Shown here piece by piece: positions 19,314-30,617 of a stretch of 64,000 nt of DNA. Source of the stretch: Knufia peltigerae (taxonomy: Eukaryota; Ascomycota; Eurotiomycetes; Chaetothyriales; Trichomeriaceae); the NCBI GenBank assembly GCA_030247855.1, contig JAPDRN010000131.1, positions 29,405 through 93,404 of the forward strand, written 5' to 3'. The stretch's first letter is position 1. Each line of letters starts with the position of its first letter. Below the pieces are notes generated by a model. That model saw nothing but the letters and a program-made list of their open reading frames with translations, searched no databases and was not told where the DNA came from. The translations under genes were made by a program, and so were the position numbers.

Positions 19314-19452
19314 GGAGACAGTCTGGCGGAGCCGGGCGATCACGGCAACAGACAGGGTGCCCGAGGCCGCGTGAACGCAGGGCCATCGGCCGGGCACGCC
19401 CGGCGTGGCGACAACGCACCGGCCACCAGGATGGCGGCCGGTGCCGGGTACA

Positions 19453-22197
<2,745 letters not shown>

Positions 22198-22806
22198 TCA
22201 GCGCCTGCGCGACAGAGGCAAGGCCAAGGCCAGCCACAGCGCCCAGCAGGCAAAGGCCAGCCGCTGGGCCAACGCCGCCGGCAGTACACCCGGCAGGCCG
22301 AACGCCAGCACACCGGCGCCGATCCCGCAGGCCAGCGCCAGCAGGCCCAGCCTGCGCCCGCCGGGATGCCGCAGCCGTGCCGCACCCAGCATCACGCTGC
22401 CGGCGACAAAAGCCAGCGCCCAGACCATCCACACACTGGCGTGCAGCTTGCTGGCGGGGCCCTGCATGTCCATCTGGTCCTCGAAATCCAGCGGCAGCAG
22501 ACCCATTGCGATGAAGGCAAGCGCGGCCAGCAGCAGCATCTGGCTGCCCACGCGTGCCGTCCAGGCGACGTCCACCGGTAGTTGCCGGCGCAGGCGCTCG
22601 GCCACCACGACCGCCAGTGCCCCCGGCAGCACCAGCCCCAGCAGGTTGAAGCCCAGCGCATGGGGAATGCCGTGCGCGCCCAGCCAGGTCACCGGATGCA
22701 GTGCCTGCGAGTAGTCCGGCAGCGCTTCACCAAAACCGGCCACCGACAGCACGAACAGGGCTGCGGCGAGCACGCCCACCCAACGATCCAGCCGAACCAC
22801 GGACAT
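22198..22806 (-). CDS. DUF998-family membrane protein
   Basis: 202 residues with about six predicted membrane helices. It resembles DUF998 proteins: a first helix, an HPVTWLGAHGIPHALGFN segment and a polar loop MDMQGPASKLHASVWM carrying a His in the next helix. Function unknown. It precedes leuS on the same strand with a 105-bp gap. A second member of the same broad family is encoded at 43728-44345, not closely similar by eye. It is divergent from cnoX. Confidence 0.75.
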   Translation of the reverse strand: MSVVRLDRWVGVLAAALFVLSVAGFGEALPDYSQALHPVTWLGAHGIPHALGFNLLGLVLPGALAVVVAERLRRQLPVDVAWTARVGSQMLLLAALAFIAMGLLPLDFEDQMDMQGPASKLHASVWMVWALAFVAGSVMLGAARLRHPGGRRLGLLALACGIGAGVLAFGLPGVLPAALAQRLAFACWALWLALALPLSRRR

Positions 22807-22900
22807 CGCAGCTACTCTTCAGGAGAACATCAGCGCATTGTCGCGGCAGCTGGCACCTCCGCCAAGCTGTCCGGGATTTCATGAGGAAGTGGCCCCAGGG

Positions 22901-22931
22901 TTGAGACCGACAAGGTTCGTCACCATAGAAT
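22901..22931 (+). promoter_or_regulatory. Candidate sigma-70 promoter of cnoX
   Basis: TTGAGA (22901-22906), a 19-bp spacer, TAGAAT (22926-22931), 27 bp before the ATG. The spacing is slightly long, but both boxes are close to consensus in a GC-rich genome. Confidence 0.5.
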
Positions 22932-22958
22932 CGGTCTCCAGATGCCGAACGATGCCCC

Positions 22959-23816
22959 ATGACCGAGACGACCTACGTATTCGACGCCACCACCGCTACC
23001 TTCGAGGCGGACGTGCTGCAGAAGTCGCTGCAGACGCCGGTCCTGGTGGACTTCTGGGCGGCCTGGTGCGAGCCGTGCAAGACCCTCGGCCCGATGCTGG
23101 AGAAGCTGGCCGGCGAATACAACGGCGCCTTCGAGCTGGCCAAGGTCGATGTGGACAAGGAACAGCAGATTGCCGCGGCCTTCCAGATCCGTTCGGTGCC
23201 CACCGTATTCCTGGTCAAGGGTGGGCAGCTGGTGGACGGCTTCCCCGGCGCCCTGCCGGAAGGCCAGCTGCGTGAATTCCTGGCCCAGCACGGCGTGGTG
23301 CCGGCCGATATCGGCGACACCAGTGCCGAGGACGAGGCCCCGCTGGACCCGCAGGCACAGGTGGACGTACTGCGCGCGCAGATCGCCGCCGAGCCGGACA
23401 AGGATGAGCTGAAGCTCGACCTGGCCCTGGCCCTGCTGCAGCTCGGCGGCGTGGACGAAGCCGGCACCCTGATCGATGCCCTGCCCGCCAACCTGGCCAC
23501 CGACGACCGCGCCGTGCGTGGCCGCGCCCGGCTCTCCTTCGCCGCCGCGCTGAAGGATGCCCCGCCCGCCGAGGTACTGGATGCGCGCATCGCCGCCGAC
23601 GGCAAGGATCTGCAGGCGCGTCACCTGCGCGGTGTGCAGTTGCTGCTGGCCGGCGAGGACGAAGCCGCACTGGAACAGTTCCTGGAGATGCTGCGGATCG
23701 ACCGCGGTTTCCAGGAAGGATTGCCGCGCAAGGCGCTGATCGATGCCTTCAACGTCATCGCCGATGAAGACCTGGTAGGCCGTTCGCGGCGCCGGATGGC
23801 CTCCCTGCTGTTCTGA
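22959..23816 (+). CDS. cnoX: CnoX/YbbN-type thioredoxin with TPR domain
   Basis: 285 residues. Thioredoxin fold (about 5-112) followed by a helical TPR-like domain (about 125-280) as in E. coli CnoX (YbbN), a chaperone-redox protein that guards proteins from chlorine stress and hands them to GroEL. Here the active site is WCEPC (Cys37, Cys40), so it keeps both redox cysteines, unlike E. coli CnoX, whose site is SQHC. The cis-proline motif SVPTVFLV is present. No signal peptide, so cytosolic. It is a single gene with its own promoter. Confidence 0.92.
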   Translation: MTETTYVFDATTATFEADVLQKSLQTPVLVDFWAAWCEPCKTLGPMLEKLAGEYNGAFELAKVDVDKEQQIAAAFQIRSVPTVFLVKGGQLVDGFPGALPEGQLREFLAQHGVVPADIGDTSAEDEAPLDPQAQVDVLRAQIAAEPDKDELKLDLALALLQLGGVDEAGTLIDALPANLATDDRAVRGRARLSFAAALKDAPPAEVLDARIAADGKDLQARHLRGVQLLLAGEDEAALEQFLEMLRIDRGFQEGLPRKALIDAFNVIADEDLVGRSRRRMASLLF

Positions 23817-23852
23817 ACGGCAACGGCATCGTTCAGAATACCTGCACTGAAC

Positions 23853-23870
23853 GCGGGCAATAATGCCCGC
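23853..23870. terminator. Small hairpin after cnoX
   Basis: GCGGGCA (23853-23859), loop ATAA, TGCCCGC (23864-23870), 36 bp after the cnoX stop. No T tract follows, so termination strength is doubtful. Confidence 0.35.
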
Positions 23871-23968
23871 GATGGTGGCCCCCAGGGCCGCCACGATCCG
23901 TTCGGGGGGATGAGGTCGGGGCCATGGGGTCTTGCAGCTGCGCCCCCGCTTTGCCGGGACAGCATTCC

Positions 23969-25624
23969 GTGACCGTTGGCCGCTCGTCGTCTTTCATCAT
24001 CCGTTTCCTGCGCACCCTGCTGTGTGCCGTCTGCCTGTTGCCGGCGCTCGCCAGCGCGCAGGACTGGAACTATCGGGTCCGCCCCGGCGATACCCTGTGG
24101 GACCTGGGCGCTGCCTACCTCAAGCCCAGCGTGGGCTGGCAGCAGCTGCAGCAGCACAACCGCATCGACAATCCATACCGGCTGCCGCCGGGCGAACTGC
24201 TGCGCTTCCCGATCGGCTGGCTGCGCGTTGAACCCGCCCCGGCGCGGGTACTCGCAGTGCGTGGACAGGTTGAACTGAGCGCAGCCGATGGCAGCAGCAG
24301 CCGCGCCGTGCGCGCCGGCGAGCAGCTGCACATCGGCGACGCGATCCAGACCAAGGCCGACTCCAGCATCACCCTTGAATTCGCCGACGCGTCGCGGTTG
24401 CAGCTGCGCGAGTACTCACGCCTGCGCCTGGACCAGCTCAGCCGTTATGGTCGCACCGGCATGGTCGATACCCGCCTGCGCCTGCAGCAGGGACGCGCCA
24501 GCAACCGGGTCACCCCTGCGCGCGGGCCCGCCTCGCGCTACATCATCGATGCACCGACGGCCACCAGCAGCGTGCGCGGCACCGTGTTCCGGGTCAGCGC
24601 CGGCGATGACGCCCATGCTGGCGCCACCGAAGTACTGGAAGGCAAAGTGCAGGTCGGCAACCTGCATGGCCAGCGATTGGTGCACCCCGGTCAGGCCAGC
24701 CGCAGCGCCGGCAGTGGAACAGCACCCGAAGCGGTTTCCGGTTTGCTGCCGGCACCGCGCCTGCGTGCCGATGCCACCCGCCTGGGCGCCCTGCCGGCCC
24801 AACTCGCGTGGGAGCCGGTGACCGGCGCCGATCACTACCGGGTGGAAGTGGTGCAGGCCGCCACCCCGGAAATCCTGTTGTTTGCCGCCGACACCGCCGA
24901 CACCGGACTGGTGATTGGTGAGCTGCCGCCGGGAGCGCTGCGCCTGCTGCTGCGCGCAGTGGATGCACAGGGTGTGGAAGGTCTCGATGCCAGCGAGGAT
25001 TTCGTCCTCAGCGACCAGCCGCCACCGCCACTGACCATTTCCCCACTGCAGGGACAGGTGGTCAACAGTGATCGGCCGCGCTTCCACTGGAGCCAGGCGC
25101 CCGGCGCCAGCAGCAGCGTCCTGCAGGTTGCCGACGAGCCGCAGTTCCTGCAGCCACTGCGCGAACAGAGCACCGGCGGCACCGACCTGCGCCTGGGCGA
25201 GCCGCTGCCTCCCGGCCAGTACTACTGGCGGATCGCTTCGCGTGATGGTCAGGGCCACCAGGGTCGCTATGGCCAGGCACTGACGCTGCAACTGACCGAT
25301 GAACCGGTGGACCCGGCACTGCAGCCACCCGAAGCAACGGATGGCCAGCTGACCCTGCGCTGGCAAGCGGGAAGCGATGGACAGCGCTACCGGGTGCAGG
25401 TCGATCGTCGCGGTGATTTCATCGCGCCGCTGGTCGATACCACCGTTGACCAACCGCAGCTCAGCTTCAAGCGCCCGTGGCGCGGCACGCTGCACATCCG
25501 CGTGCAGTACATCGACGACGATGGCCACGCTGGTCCGTTCTCGCCTGCGCAGCAGGTCAAGCTGCCGTGTCGCCTGTGCTACGGCGCGGGCGGCGGTGTC
25601 CTGCTGCTGTGGTTGTTGCTGTGA
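23969..25624 (+). CDS. LysM-FecR domain secreted protein
   Basis: About 551 residues from GTG 23969; an upstream in-frame ATG at 23924 gives 566 but adds an atypical Cys/Pro-rich stretch ahead of the signal peptide. After the signal peptide (FLRTLLCAVCLLPALASAQ) comes a LysM motif (YRVRPGDTLWDLGAAYLKP, a peptidoglycan-binding module). A FecR domain follows (VLAVRGQVELSAADGSSSRAV to VRGTVFRVSAGDDAHAG). The rest holds two or three beta-sandwich repeats with the pattern LxWxxxxGAxxYRVEV. The last residues are hydrophobic (GAGGGVLLLWLLL), possibly a membrane anchor. Its stop overlaps the start of a CHASE2-GGDEF gene by 4 bp, so the pair probably acts together. Ligand unknown. Confidence 0.88.
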   Translation: MTVGRSSSFIIRFLRTLLCAVCLLPALASAQDWNYRVRPGDTLWDLGAAYLKPSVGWQQLQQHNRIDNPYRLPPGELLRFPIGWLRVEPAPARVLAVRGQVELSAADGSSSRAVRAGEQLHIGDAIQTKADSSITLEFADASRLQLREYSRLRLDQLSRYGRTGMVDTRLRLQQGRASNRVTPARGPASRYIIDAPTATSSVRGTVFRVSAGDDAHAGATEVLEGKVQVGNLHGQRLVHPGQASRSAGSGTAPEAVSGLLPAPRLRADATRLGALPAQLAWEPVTGADHYRVEVVQAATPEILLFAADTADTGLVIGELPPGALRLLLRAVDAQGVEGLDASEDFVLSDQPPPPLTISPLQGQVVNSDRPRFHWSQAPGASSSVLQVADEPQFLQPLREQSTGGTDLRLGEPLPPGQYYWRIASRDGQGHQGRYGQALTLQLTDEPVDPALQPPEATDGQLTLRWQAGSDGQRYRVQVDRRGDFIAPLVDTTVDQPQLSFKRPWRGTLHIRVQYIDDDGHAGPFSPAQQVKLPCRLCYGAGGGVLLLWLLL

Positions 25625-27255
25625 GGCGCTCGCCGCTACCGTGGTCGCGACGGATCCTGCTGGCACTGCTGGCGGGTGTAGCGACTGCAGTGGTCAGCCA
25701 CGGCCAGTGGCTGTGGCGACAGGACGAGACCGCCTACGACCTGATGGTCGGCAGCTGGGATTACCGCCCAGACCCCAGCGTGCTGATCGTGGCCATCGAC
25801 GAGGGCAGCCTGCAGCGGCTGGGTCAGTGGCCGTGGCCGCGCTCGGTGCATGCCCGTCTGCTGGACCGCTTGACCGATGCCGGTGCCGAGCGGGTGGCAC
25901 TGGACCTCATGCTGTCCGAGCCCGACCGCCGCGATGCGCGCCAGGATGCCGAGCTGGCAGCAGCGATCCGTCGCAACGGCCGCGTAGTGCTGCCGGTCCT
26001 GGCCGCACCGGCTGCCGGCGACCGCATGGCCGAGGAGATGCTGCCCATCCCGCTGATTGCTGCCAACGCTGCCGCCATCGGCCACAGTGACGTTGAAGTG
26101 GACGGCGATGGTGTCGCCCGCGGGATCTACCTGCATGCCGGCATCGGCCAGGCACACTGGCCGGCGCTTGGCCTGGCGTTGACGGGTCTGCCGCCGCAAC
26201 ACACGCAGGGCCTGCCCGACCCCGCCCCCGCGCTGGCCTCGCCCTATCAATGGCGTCGCGACGACTACGTGCGCGTGCGCTATGCCGGGCCGCCGGAACG
26301 CTTGCCGCAGGTGTCCTACGCCGATGTCCTTGAGGGGCGCGTGGATGCATCGATGCTGCGTGGCAGGCGCATCGTGGTGGGCATCACGGCCAGTGGCATC
26401 GCCCCTCGCCTGTTGACACCCACCACCCGCGAATACTGGATGAGCGGCAGCGAGTACCAGGCCAACATCGCCTCGATGCTGCTGCAGGACAAGCAGATAG
26501 ACGTGTTGCCCCGCGCTTGGCAGGACGCACTGGCCGGACTGCTGGTGGCGATGTGCGTACTGCTGCTCGGGCTGCGTCTGCCCTGGGTGGTTGCCCTGTG
26601 CTCGCTGCCCGCCGCGCCGCTGCTGAGCTGGCTGCTGCTGCGCACCGGCAGCCTCTGGTGGGCGCCGGCCAGCGCGCTGCTCGGCGTCGTGCTGGTGCTG
26701 ACTGCATGGGCGACCTGGCGGATCGCCTCCTGGCACCGCCAGGCCAACCGTGATGCGCTGACCGGGCTGGGCAACCGCCTGCGCTTCGAACAGTCGCTGC
26801 AACAGGAATGCGACGCGGCACGCCGCAGTGGCAAGCCCCTGACCCTGGCCCTGATCGATGTCGACCACTTCAAGCACCACAACGATCGTCATGGCCACCA
26901 GGTCGGCGACCGCGTGTTGTGCGAAGTAGCCCGCCTGATCCAGGCGCATGCCCGGCGCCCCCGTGACATGGCTGCCCGCTACGGAGGTGATGAGTTCGCA
27001 CTGGTGCTGCCCGACACCCCGGTTGAAGGCGCACGGCAGGTAATCGAAGACCTGATCTCCTGCATACGCGGCCTGCCACCGCCCGGCGATAGCAGCGACA
27101 CAGGTGTCACCTTGACCATCGGCGTCTACACCCGTGTGCCGGACAGCGACCTGCAACCACATCATTTCGTCGAAGGCGCCGACAATGCGCTTTACCGGGC
27201 CAAGGACAATGGCCGCGACGGCTATGTGATCGACGGCGGCACGCCCGGGTCATAG
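25621..27255 (+). CDS. CHASE2-domain diguanylate cyclase
   Basis: 544 residues. One N-terminal membrane helix, a periplasmic CHASE2 sensor domain (about 35-290, DPSVLIVAIDEGSLQRLGQWPWPR), three further membrane helices (about 300-370), then a GGDEF domain. The catalytic motif GGDEF is at residues 455-459, and an RxxD inhibitory site (RPRD) sits five residues before it, so c-di-GMP synthesis with product feedback is expected. Start: GTG 25621 overlaps the TGA of the LysM-FecR gene as GTGA, giving translational coupling. FecR plus CHASE2 pairs are known; the CHASE2 part is usually fused to adenylate cyclases or kinases as well as GGDEF. No EAL domain. Confidence 0.93.
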   Translation: MRRSPLPWSRRILLALLAGVATAVVSHGQWLWRQDETAYDLMVGSWDYRPDPSVLIVAIDEGSLQRLGQWPWPRSVHARLLDRLTDAGAERVALDLMLSEPDRRDARQDAELAAAIRRNGRVVLPVLAAPAAGDRMAEEMLPIPLIAANAAAIGHSDVEVDGDGVARGIYLHAGIGQAHWPALGLALTGLPPQHTQGLPDPAPALASPYQWRRDDYVRVRYAGPPERLPQVSYADVLEGRVDASMLRGRRIVVGITASGIAPRLLTPTTREYWMSGSEYQANIASMLLQDKQIDVLPRAWQDALAGLLVAMCVLLLGLRLPWVVALCSLPAAPLLSWLLLRTGSLWWAPASALLGVVLVLTAWATWRIASWHRQANRDALTGLGNRLRFEQSLQQECDAARRSGKPLTLALIDVDHFKHHNDRHGHQVGDRVLCEVARLIQAHARRPRDMAARYGGDEFALVLPDTPVEGARQVIEDLISCIRGLPPPGDSSDTGVTLTIGVYTRVPDSDLQPHHFVEGADNALYRAKDNGRDGYVIDGGTPGS

Positions 27256-27344
27256 CGGCCGGCAGGCCTGACGTGGATGCCACGGCCTACAACATACGCA
27301 TGCGAATGGTTAGACTGGAGCCCCGCCCCCTGCCCGGTTCCCGC

Positions 27345-27797
27345 ATGAAAGCCAGCACGTTCCGCTTCGGCATCAATCTGTGGCCACCGTTCCTGTTCAC
27401 CGGCATCCATGTCACCCGGATCACTCCGGACTACCGGCAGATCGACGTGGAACTGCGCCTGCGCCCCTGGAACCGCAACTACGTGGGCACCCACTTCGGC
27501 GGCAGCCTGTTCGCGATGACCGATCCGTTCTGGATGCTGGGCCTGATGCACACCCTTGGCCGTGACTATTACGTCTGGGATCGTGCCGGTGCGATCGATT
27601 TCCTCAAGCCCGGCCGTGGAACCGTGCGCACGTCCTTCCACATCGATGACGCCCTGTTGGATGAACTGCGTACGGCGGCGGCCGGTGGCGAAAAAGTGCT
27701 GCGCTGGTTCAGCAACGACGTGGTCGACGAAGCCGGCGAGGTCGTCGCGCAGGTACGCAAGCAAGTCTATGTGCGCTTGAAGCCACACGCACGGTAA
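27345..27797 (+). CDS. DUF4442 / hotdog-fold thioesterase-like protein
   Basis: 150 residues from ATG 27345 (MKASTFRFGINLWPPFLFTG). It looks like a DUF4442 single hotdog domain, related to acyl-CoA thioesterases: central helix GTHFGGSLFAMTDPFWMLGLM followed by beta strands, and KPGRGTVRTSF. Substrate unknown. A frame open from 27273 adds unrelated residues. There is no strong ribosome site, so the start is tentative. It lies 89 bp after the diguanylate cyclase and may share its transcript. Confidence 0.75.
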   Translation: MKASTFRFGINLWPPFLFTGIHVTRITPDYRQIDVELRLRPWNRNYVGTHFGGSLFAMTDPFWMLGLMHTLGRDYYVWDRAGAIDFLKPGRGTVRTSFHIDDALLDELRTAAAGGEKVLRWFSNDVVDEAGEVVAQVRKQVYVRLKPHAR

Positions 27798-27850
27798 AGC
27801 GGGCCGGCTGGCGCCCCGCTATCCTCTGCAGCCCTGCCATGGAGGCTGCA

Positions 27851-28570
27851 ATGCGCCTTTTCGTCCTTGCTGCGGTACTGACCGCCCTGCCCTTCACCGC
27901 CACCGCACTGGACGTGCCGCCGGTGCGCTATCCCTCCCTGCCGGCGCACGCCGCTACGGCCGAGGGGTTCGTGCCTGCCGGCTGGGCGCTGGAATACAGG
28001 ATCGAAGGCGACCTCGACCACGACGGGCGCGCCGACCTTGCGCTGGTACTGCGCCAGCACGACCCGCGCAACATCATCGAGCACGATGGGTTCGGGCCGT
28101 CGCCGTATGACAGCAACCCGCGCATCCTCGCCATTGCCTTTGCGCGACCGTCGGGTTACGTGCTGGCGGCGCAGAACCACACGCTCATTCCGCGCCCGGA
28201 CTCGCCGGTGCTCAGCGATGTGCTGGCCGAAGGCACCGGCGTGTCGATCCAGCGCGGCGCACTGCGGGTGGGCCTGTACTCGTTCTCCAGCGCGGGCAGC
28301 TGGTCGACGAGCACCACCACGTTCACGTTCCGCTGGCAGGAAGGCGACTTCGCGCTGATCGGCTACGACCGCGACTCGATGATGCGCAATTCCGGGCAGA
28401 CCGAAGGCCTCAGCGTGAACTTCTCCACCGGCAAGGTGAAGCTGACCGAAGGCAGCATGCAGGACGACAAGGAACAGGTGCGCTGGCAGACCCTGGGTGA
28501 CCGCAAGCGCTGGACGCTGGACAGCGTTGGCGATGGCTGTGCATTCAATCCGCTCGGCGACGGCGACTGA
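27851..28570 (+). CDS. Secreted protein of unknown function with DxDxDG loop
   Basis: 239 residues. A short signal peptide (MRLFVLAAVLTALPFTATA) is followed by a beta-rich domain. The segment GDLDHDGRADLALVL matches the calcium-binding loop seen in FG-GAP and dockerin-type repeats (D-x-D-x-D-G), so one Ca2+ loop is likely. I do not recognise the rest. The start at 27851 is set by GGAGG (27841-27845) five nt upstream; an in-frame ATG at 27839 overlaps that site. Its end is 8 bp from the end of the convergent gene at 28578. Confidence 0.8.
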   Translation: MRLFVLAAVLTALPFTATALDVPPVRYPSLPAHAATAEGFVPAGWALEYRIEGDLDHDGRADLALVLRQHDPRNIIEHDGFGPSPYDSNPRILAIAFARPSGYVLAAQNHTLIPRPDSPVLSDVLAEGTGVSIQRGALRVGLYSFSSAGSWSTSTTTFTFRWQEGDFALIGYDRDSMMRNSGQTEGLSVNFSTGKVKLTEGSMQDDKEQVRWQTLGDRKRWTLDSVGDGCAFNPLGDGD

Positions 28571-28577
28571 GCCCGCG

Positions 28578-29849
28578 TCAGTCCGCCCGCAACGGCATCG
28601 ACAGATACGGGCCCTCGCCTTCGCGCGCCGGTCCACGCCGCAATACCTGCAGGCGGCGACCGTCGGCAGACAGTTGTGGTATGCGGGCGTCCGAACGCCA
28701 CAGCGCCGGCAACCGCGCCAGTGCCTCGTCGGGTGGCCCGGCCTGTTGCCGCAGCCAGCGCTGCGCGCCAAGCAGGCGGATCATCGCCGCTGCGTCCTGG
28801 CTGCGCGTCGCGTACTGTGCGTGGGACGGCCCGGCGATGGCGCTCAATGTGCATCCCAGCGGATTGGCCAGGCAGCCCACATCCCATCGGGGCGGTGGCG
28901 GCACAAGGAGCGGGACATCGGCTGCCAGCGCCTTCACTGCAGCGGGGCGGCATGCCCAGCCGAAATTGCCGGCGATCCGGGCCAGGGTGTGGTCGCGATC
29001 CAGCAGCAGGCGGCTGCCTGCTGTCTGCGTGGACGCCTCGATGGCAGCCTTGTTCATCGCAAATTCGCCCTGCATCGCTTGGCACAGGCTCTGCTCGTCG
29101 GCGTCCAGCGGCTGCAGCGCCGCCTCGCAGGAGGCGGGCAGCACGTAATCCGGTGATTGCTCGACCAGCATGTCACCCAGCAATGCAGCATGGGACCTCA
29201 CCACGGCGGCACCCATCATGCTGTCCACCACCGTGCTGCCGGTGCGCATCATCCGCCGCCCGAACCGAACCGATCTGCAGCCTGCCTCGACGGCACCGGC
29301 AACATCGCCCTGCAGATAGGCCAGTGCCTGCGCACTGGCGCCATCCAACAGCGGCGTGTACGCCGGTAGTGGCAGGAGTTCGCTTTCGAAGGGCTGGAAC
29401 GGGGAATCGAAACGATCATAGTCCGCCATCCGCGCCAGTCGCTCGTGCAGGCCGGAATGCCCGGCGTGTGCATCAACGAAGCGCTGCGGATCAGCGCGCA
29501 CCTGTGCCAGGCAGCCGACGGGCCCGACGGCACAACGACCTGCCCCATCCAGAGTCAACGGTGCGTGCCTGGCCGCCAGCAACGAGGCGTGCGACGCCTG
29601 CGATGGCGAGGCCTTCCAGCGCTGCAGATCGTCGGCCAACGCCACCTCACGCTGGGCCTGATCCAGCCCATCGAAGGGCAGCGTCCACAGCAGGGCGAAG
29701 CCGTTGCGACCTTCGTTGGGTTGCACGGCCTCAAGCAGACGCCTGTCTTCCCGCTGGGCGGCCGACAACGGCCAGAACCTCGACAGCAGCCATGCCGCGA
29801 CGGCCATCACCATCAGACCCAGCATTGCCCAGCTCAACCACCGCAGCAT
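28578..29849 (-). CDS. Membrane-anchored protein of unknown function
   Basis: About 423 residues. One N-terminal membrane helix (MLRWLSWAMLGLMVMAVAAWLL), then a soluble, mostly helical part on the periplasmic side with several Cys (GAGRCAVGPVGCL, DVGCLANPLGCTL). I recognise no domain. The start could instead be GTG 29858 or TTG 29855, which are better placed behind AAAGGA. The frame is open much further upstream, but that part lies antisense to the DUF502 gene. It is convergent with the secreted protein at 27851 and divergent from DUF502 with an 84-bp spacer. Confidence 0.72.
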   Translation of the reverse strand: MLRWLSWAMLGLMVMAVAAWLLSRFWPLSAAQREDRRLLEAVQPNEGRNGFALLWTLPFDGLDQAQREVALADDLQRWKASPSQASHASLLAARHAPLTLDGAGRCAVGPVGCLAQVRADPQRFVDAHAGHSGLHERLARMADYDRFDSPFQPFESELLPLPAYTPLLDGASAQALAYLQGDVAGAVEAGCRSVRFGRRMMRTGSTVVDSMMGAAVVRSHAALLGDMLVEQSPDYVLPASCEAALQPLDADEQSLCQAMQGEFAMNKAAIEASTQTAGSRLLLDRDHTLARIAGNFGWACRPAAVKALAADVPLLVPPPPRWDVGCLANPLGCTLSAIAGPSHAQYATRSQDAAAMIRLLGAQRWLRQQAGPPDEALARLPALWRSDARIPQLSADGRRLQVLRRGPAREGEGPYLSMPLRAD

Positions 29850-29921
29850 CCTCAACACGGCATCCTTTCCCTGTATGGCCTGCACCGCCAACGGACAGCG
29901 TAAACGAGAGGCCGCGACCGC

Positions 29922-29927
29922 TACAAT
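29922..29927 (+). promoter_or_regulatory. -10 box implying a leaderless DUF502 transcript
   Basis: TACAAT at 29922-29927. With usual spacing the first transcribed base would be about 29934, the A of the DUF502 start codon. No ribosome site precedes that ATG (CGCTACAATGCGCGC) and no good -35 box is seen. Confidence 0.4.
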
Positions 29928-29933
29928 GCGCGC

Positions 29934-30617
29934 ATGTCGCTCGAAGCCCCCGCCCTGGTTCCCCGCCCCTCCCTGCAGCGCCTGTTCCTGACCGGCCTGC
30001 TGACCCTGTTGCCGATCTGGCTGACCTGGGTGGTGGTCAAATTCGTGTTCGTGCTGCTGTCGGGCATTTCCAGCCCACTGGTAGTGCCGCTGTCCGAACA
30101 GATCGCGACCAGCTTCCCGCATTACCTCGGCTGGGTCCGCGCCGAATGGATCCAGAACACCATCGCCCTGCTGGCCACCCTGCTGGTGATCCTGGCGGTG
30201 GGCGTGGCCAGCCGCCGCGTGGTCGGCCAGCGTCTGCTGCGCTGGGTCGGTGCGATCATCAAGCGCATTCCGCTGGCCAGCATCATCTATGACAGCGCCA
30301 AGAAGCTGCTGGACATGCTGCAGACCGAGCCGGGCAGTACCCAGCGCGTGGTGCTGATCGACTTCCCGCACCGCGACATGAAATCGGTCGGCCTGGTCAC
30401 CCGTGTCATCAAGGAACAGGGCACCGACCGCGAACTGGCGGCCGTCTACGTGCCCACCACGCCGAACCCGACCTCGGGCTATCTGGAGATCGTGCCCGTC
30501 GAGCTGCTCACCCCGACCGACTGGACGGTGGACCAGGCGATGAGCTTCATCATTTCCGGCGGTGCAGTGGCGCCCTCCAGCGTTCCGTTCACCCGCGCCG
30601 GCGATCGTTCCGAATGA
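29934..30617 (+). CDS. DUF502 family membrane protein
   Basis: 227 residues. Two membrane helices (about 18-45 and 75-100, LFLTGLLTLLPIWLTWVVVKF and TIALLATLLVILAVGVAS), followed by the conserved DUF502 segment IPLASIIYDSAKKLLDML and a soluble beta-rich tail with VYVPTTPNPTSGYL. The family is widespread and unassigned. The last four bases overlap the next gene (ATGA), so it forms an operon with the queuosine-precursor transporter. No ribosome site precedes the ATG. Confidence 0.92.
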   Translation: MSLEAPALVPRPSLQRLFLTGLLTLLPIWLTWVVVKFVFVLLSGISSPLVVPLSEQIATSFPHYLGWVRAEWIQNTIALLATLLVILAVGVASRRVVGQRLLRWVGAIIKRIPLASIIYDSAKKLLDMLQTEPGSTQRVVLIDFPHRDMKSVGLVTRVIKEQGTDRELAAVYVPTTPNPTSGYLEIVPVELLTPTDWTVDQAMSFIISGGAVAPSSVPFTRAGDRSE

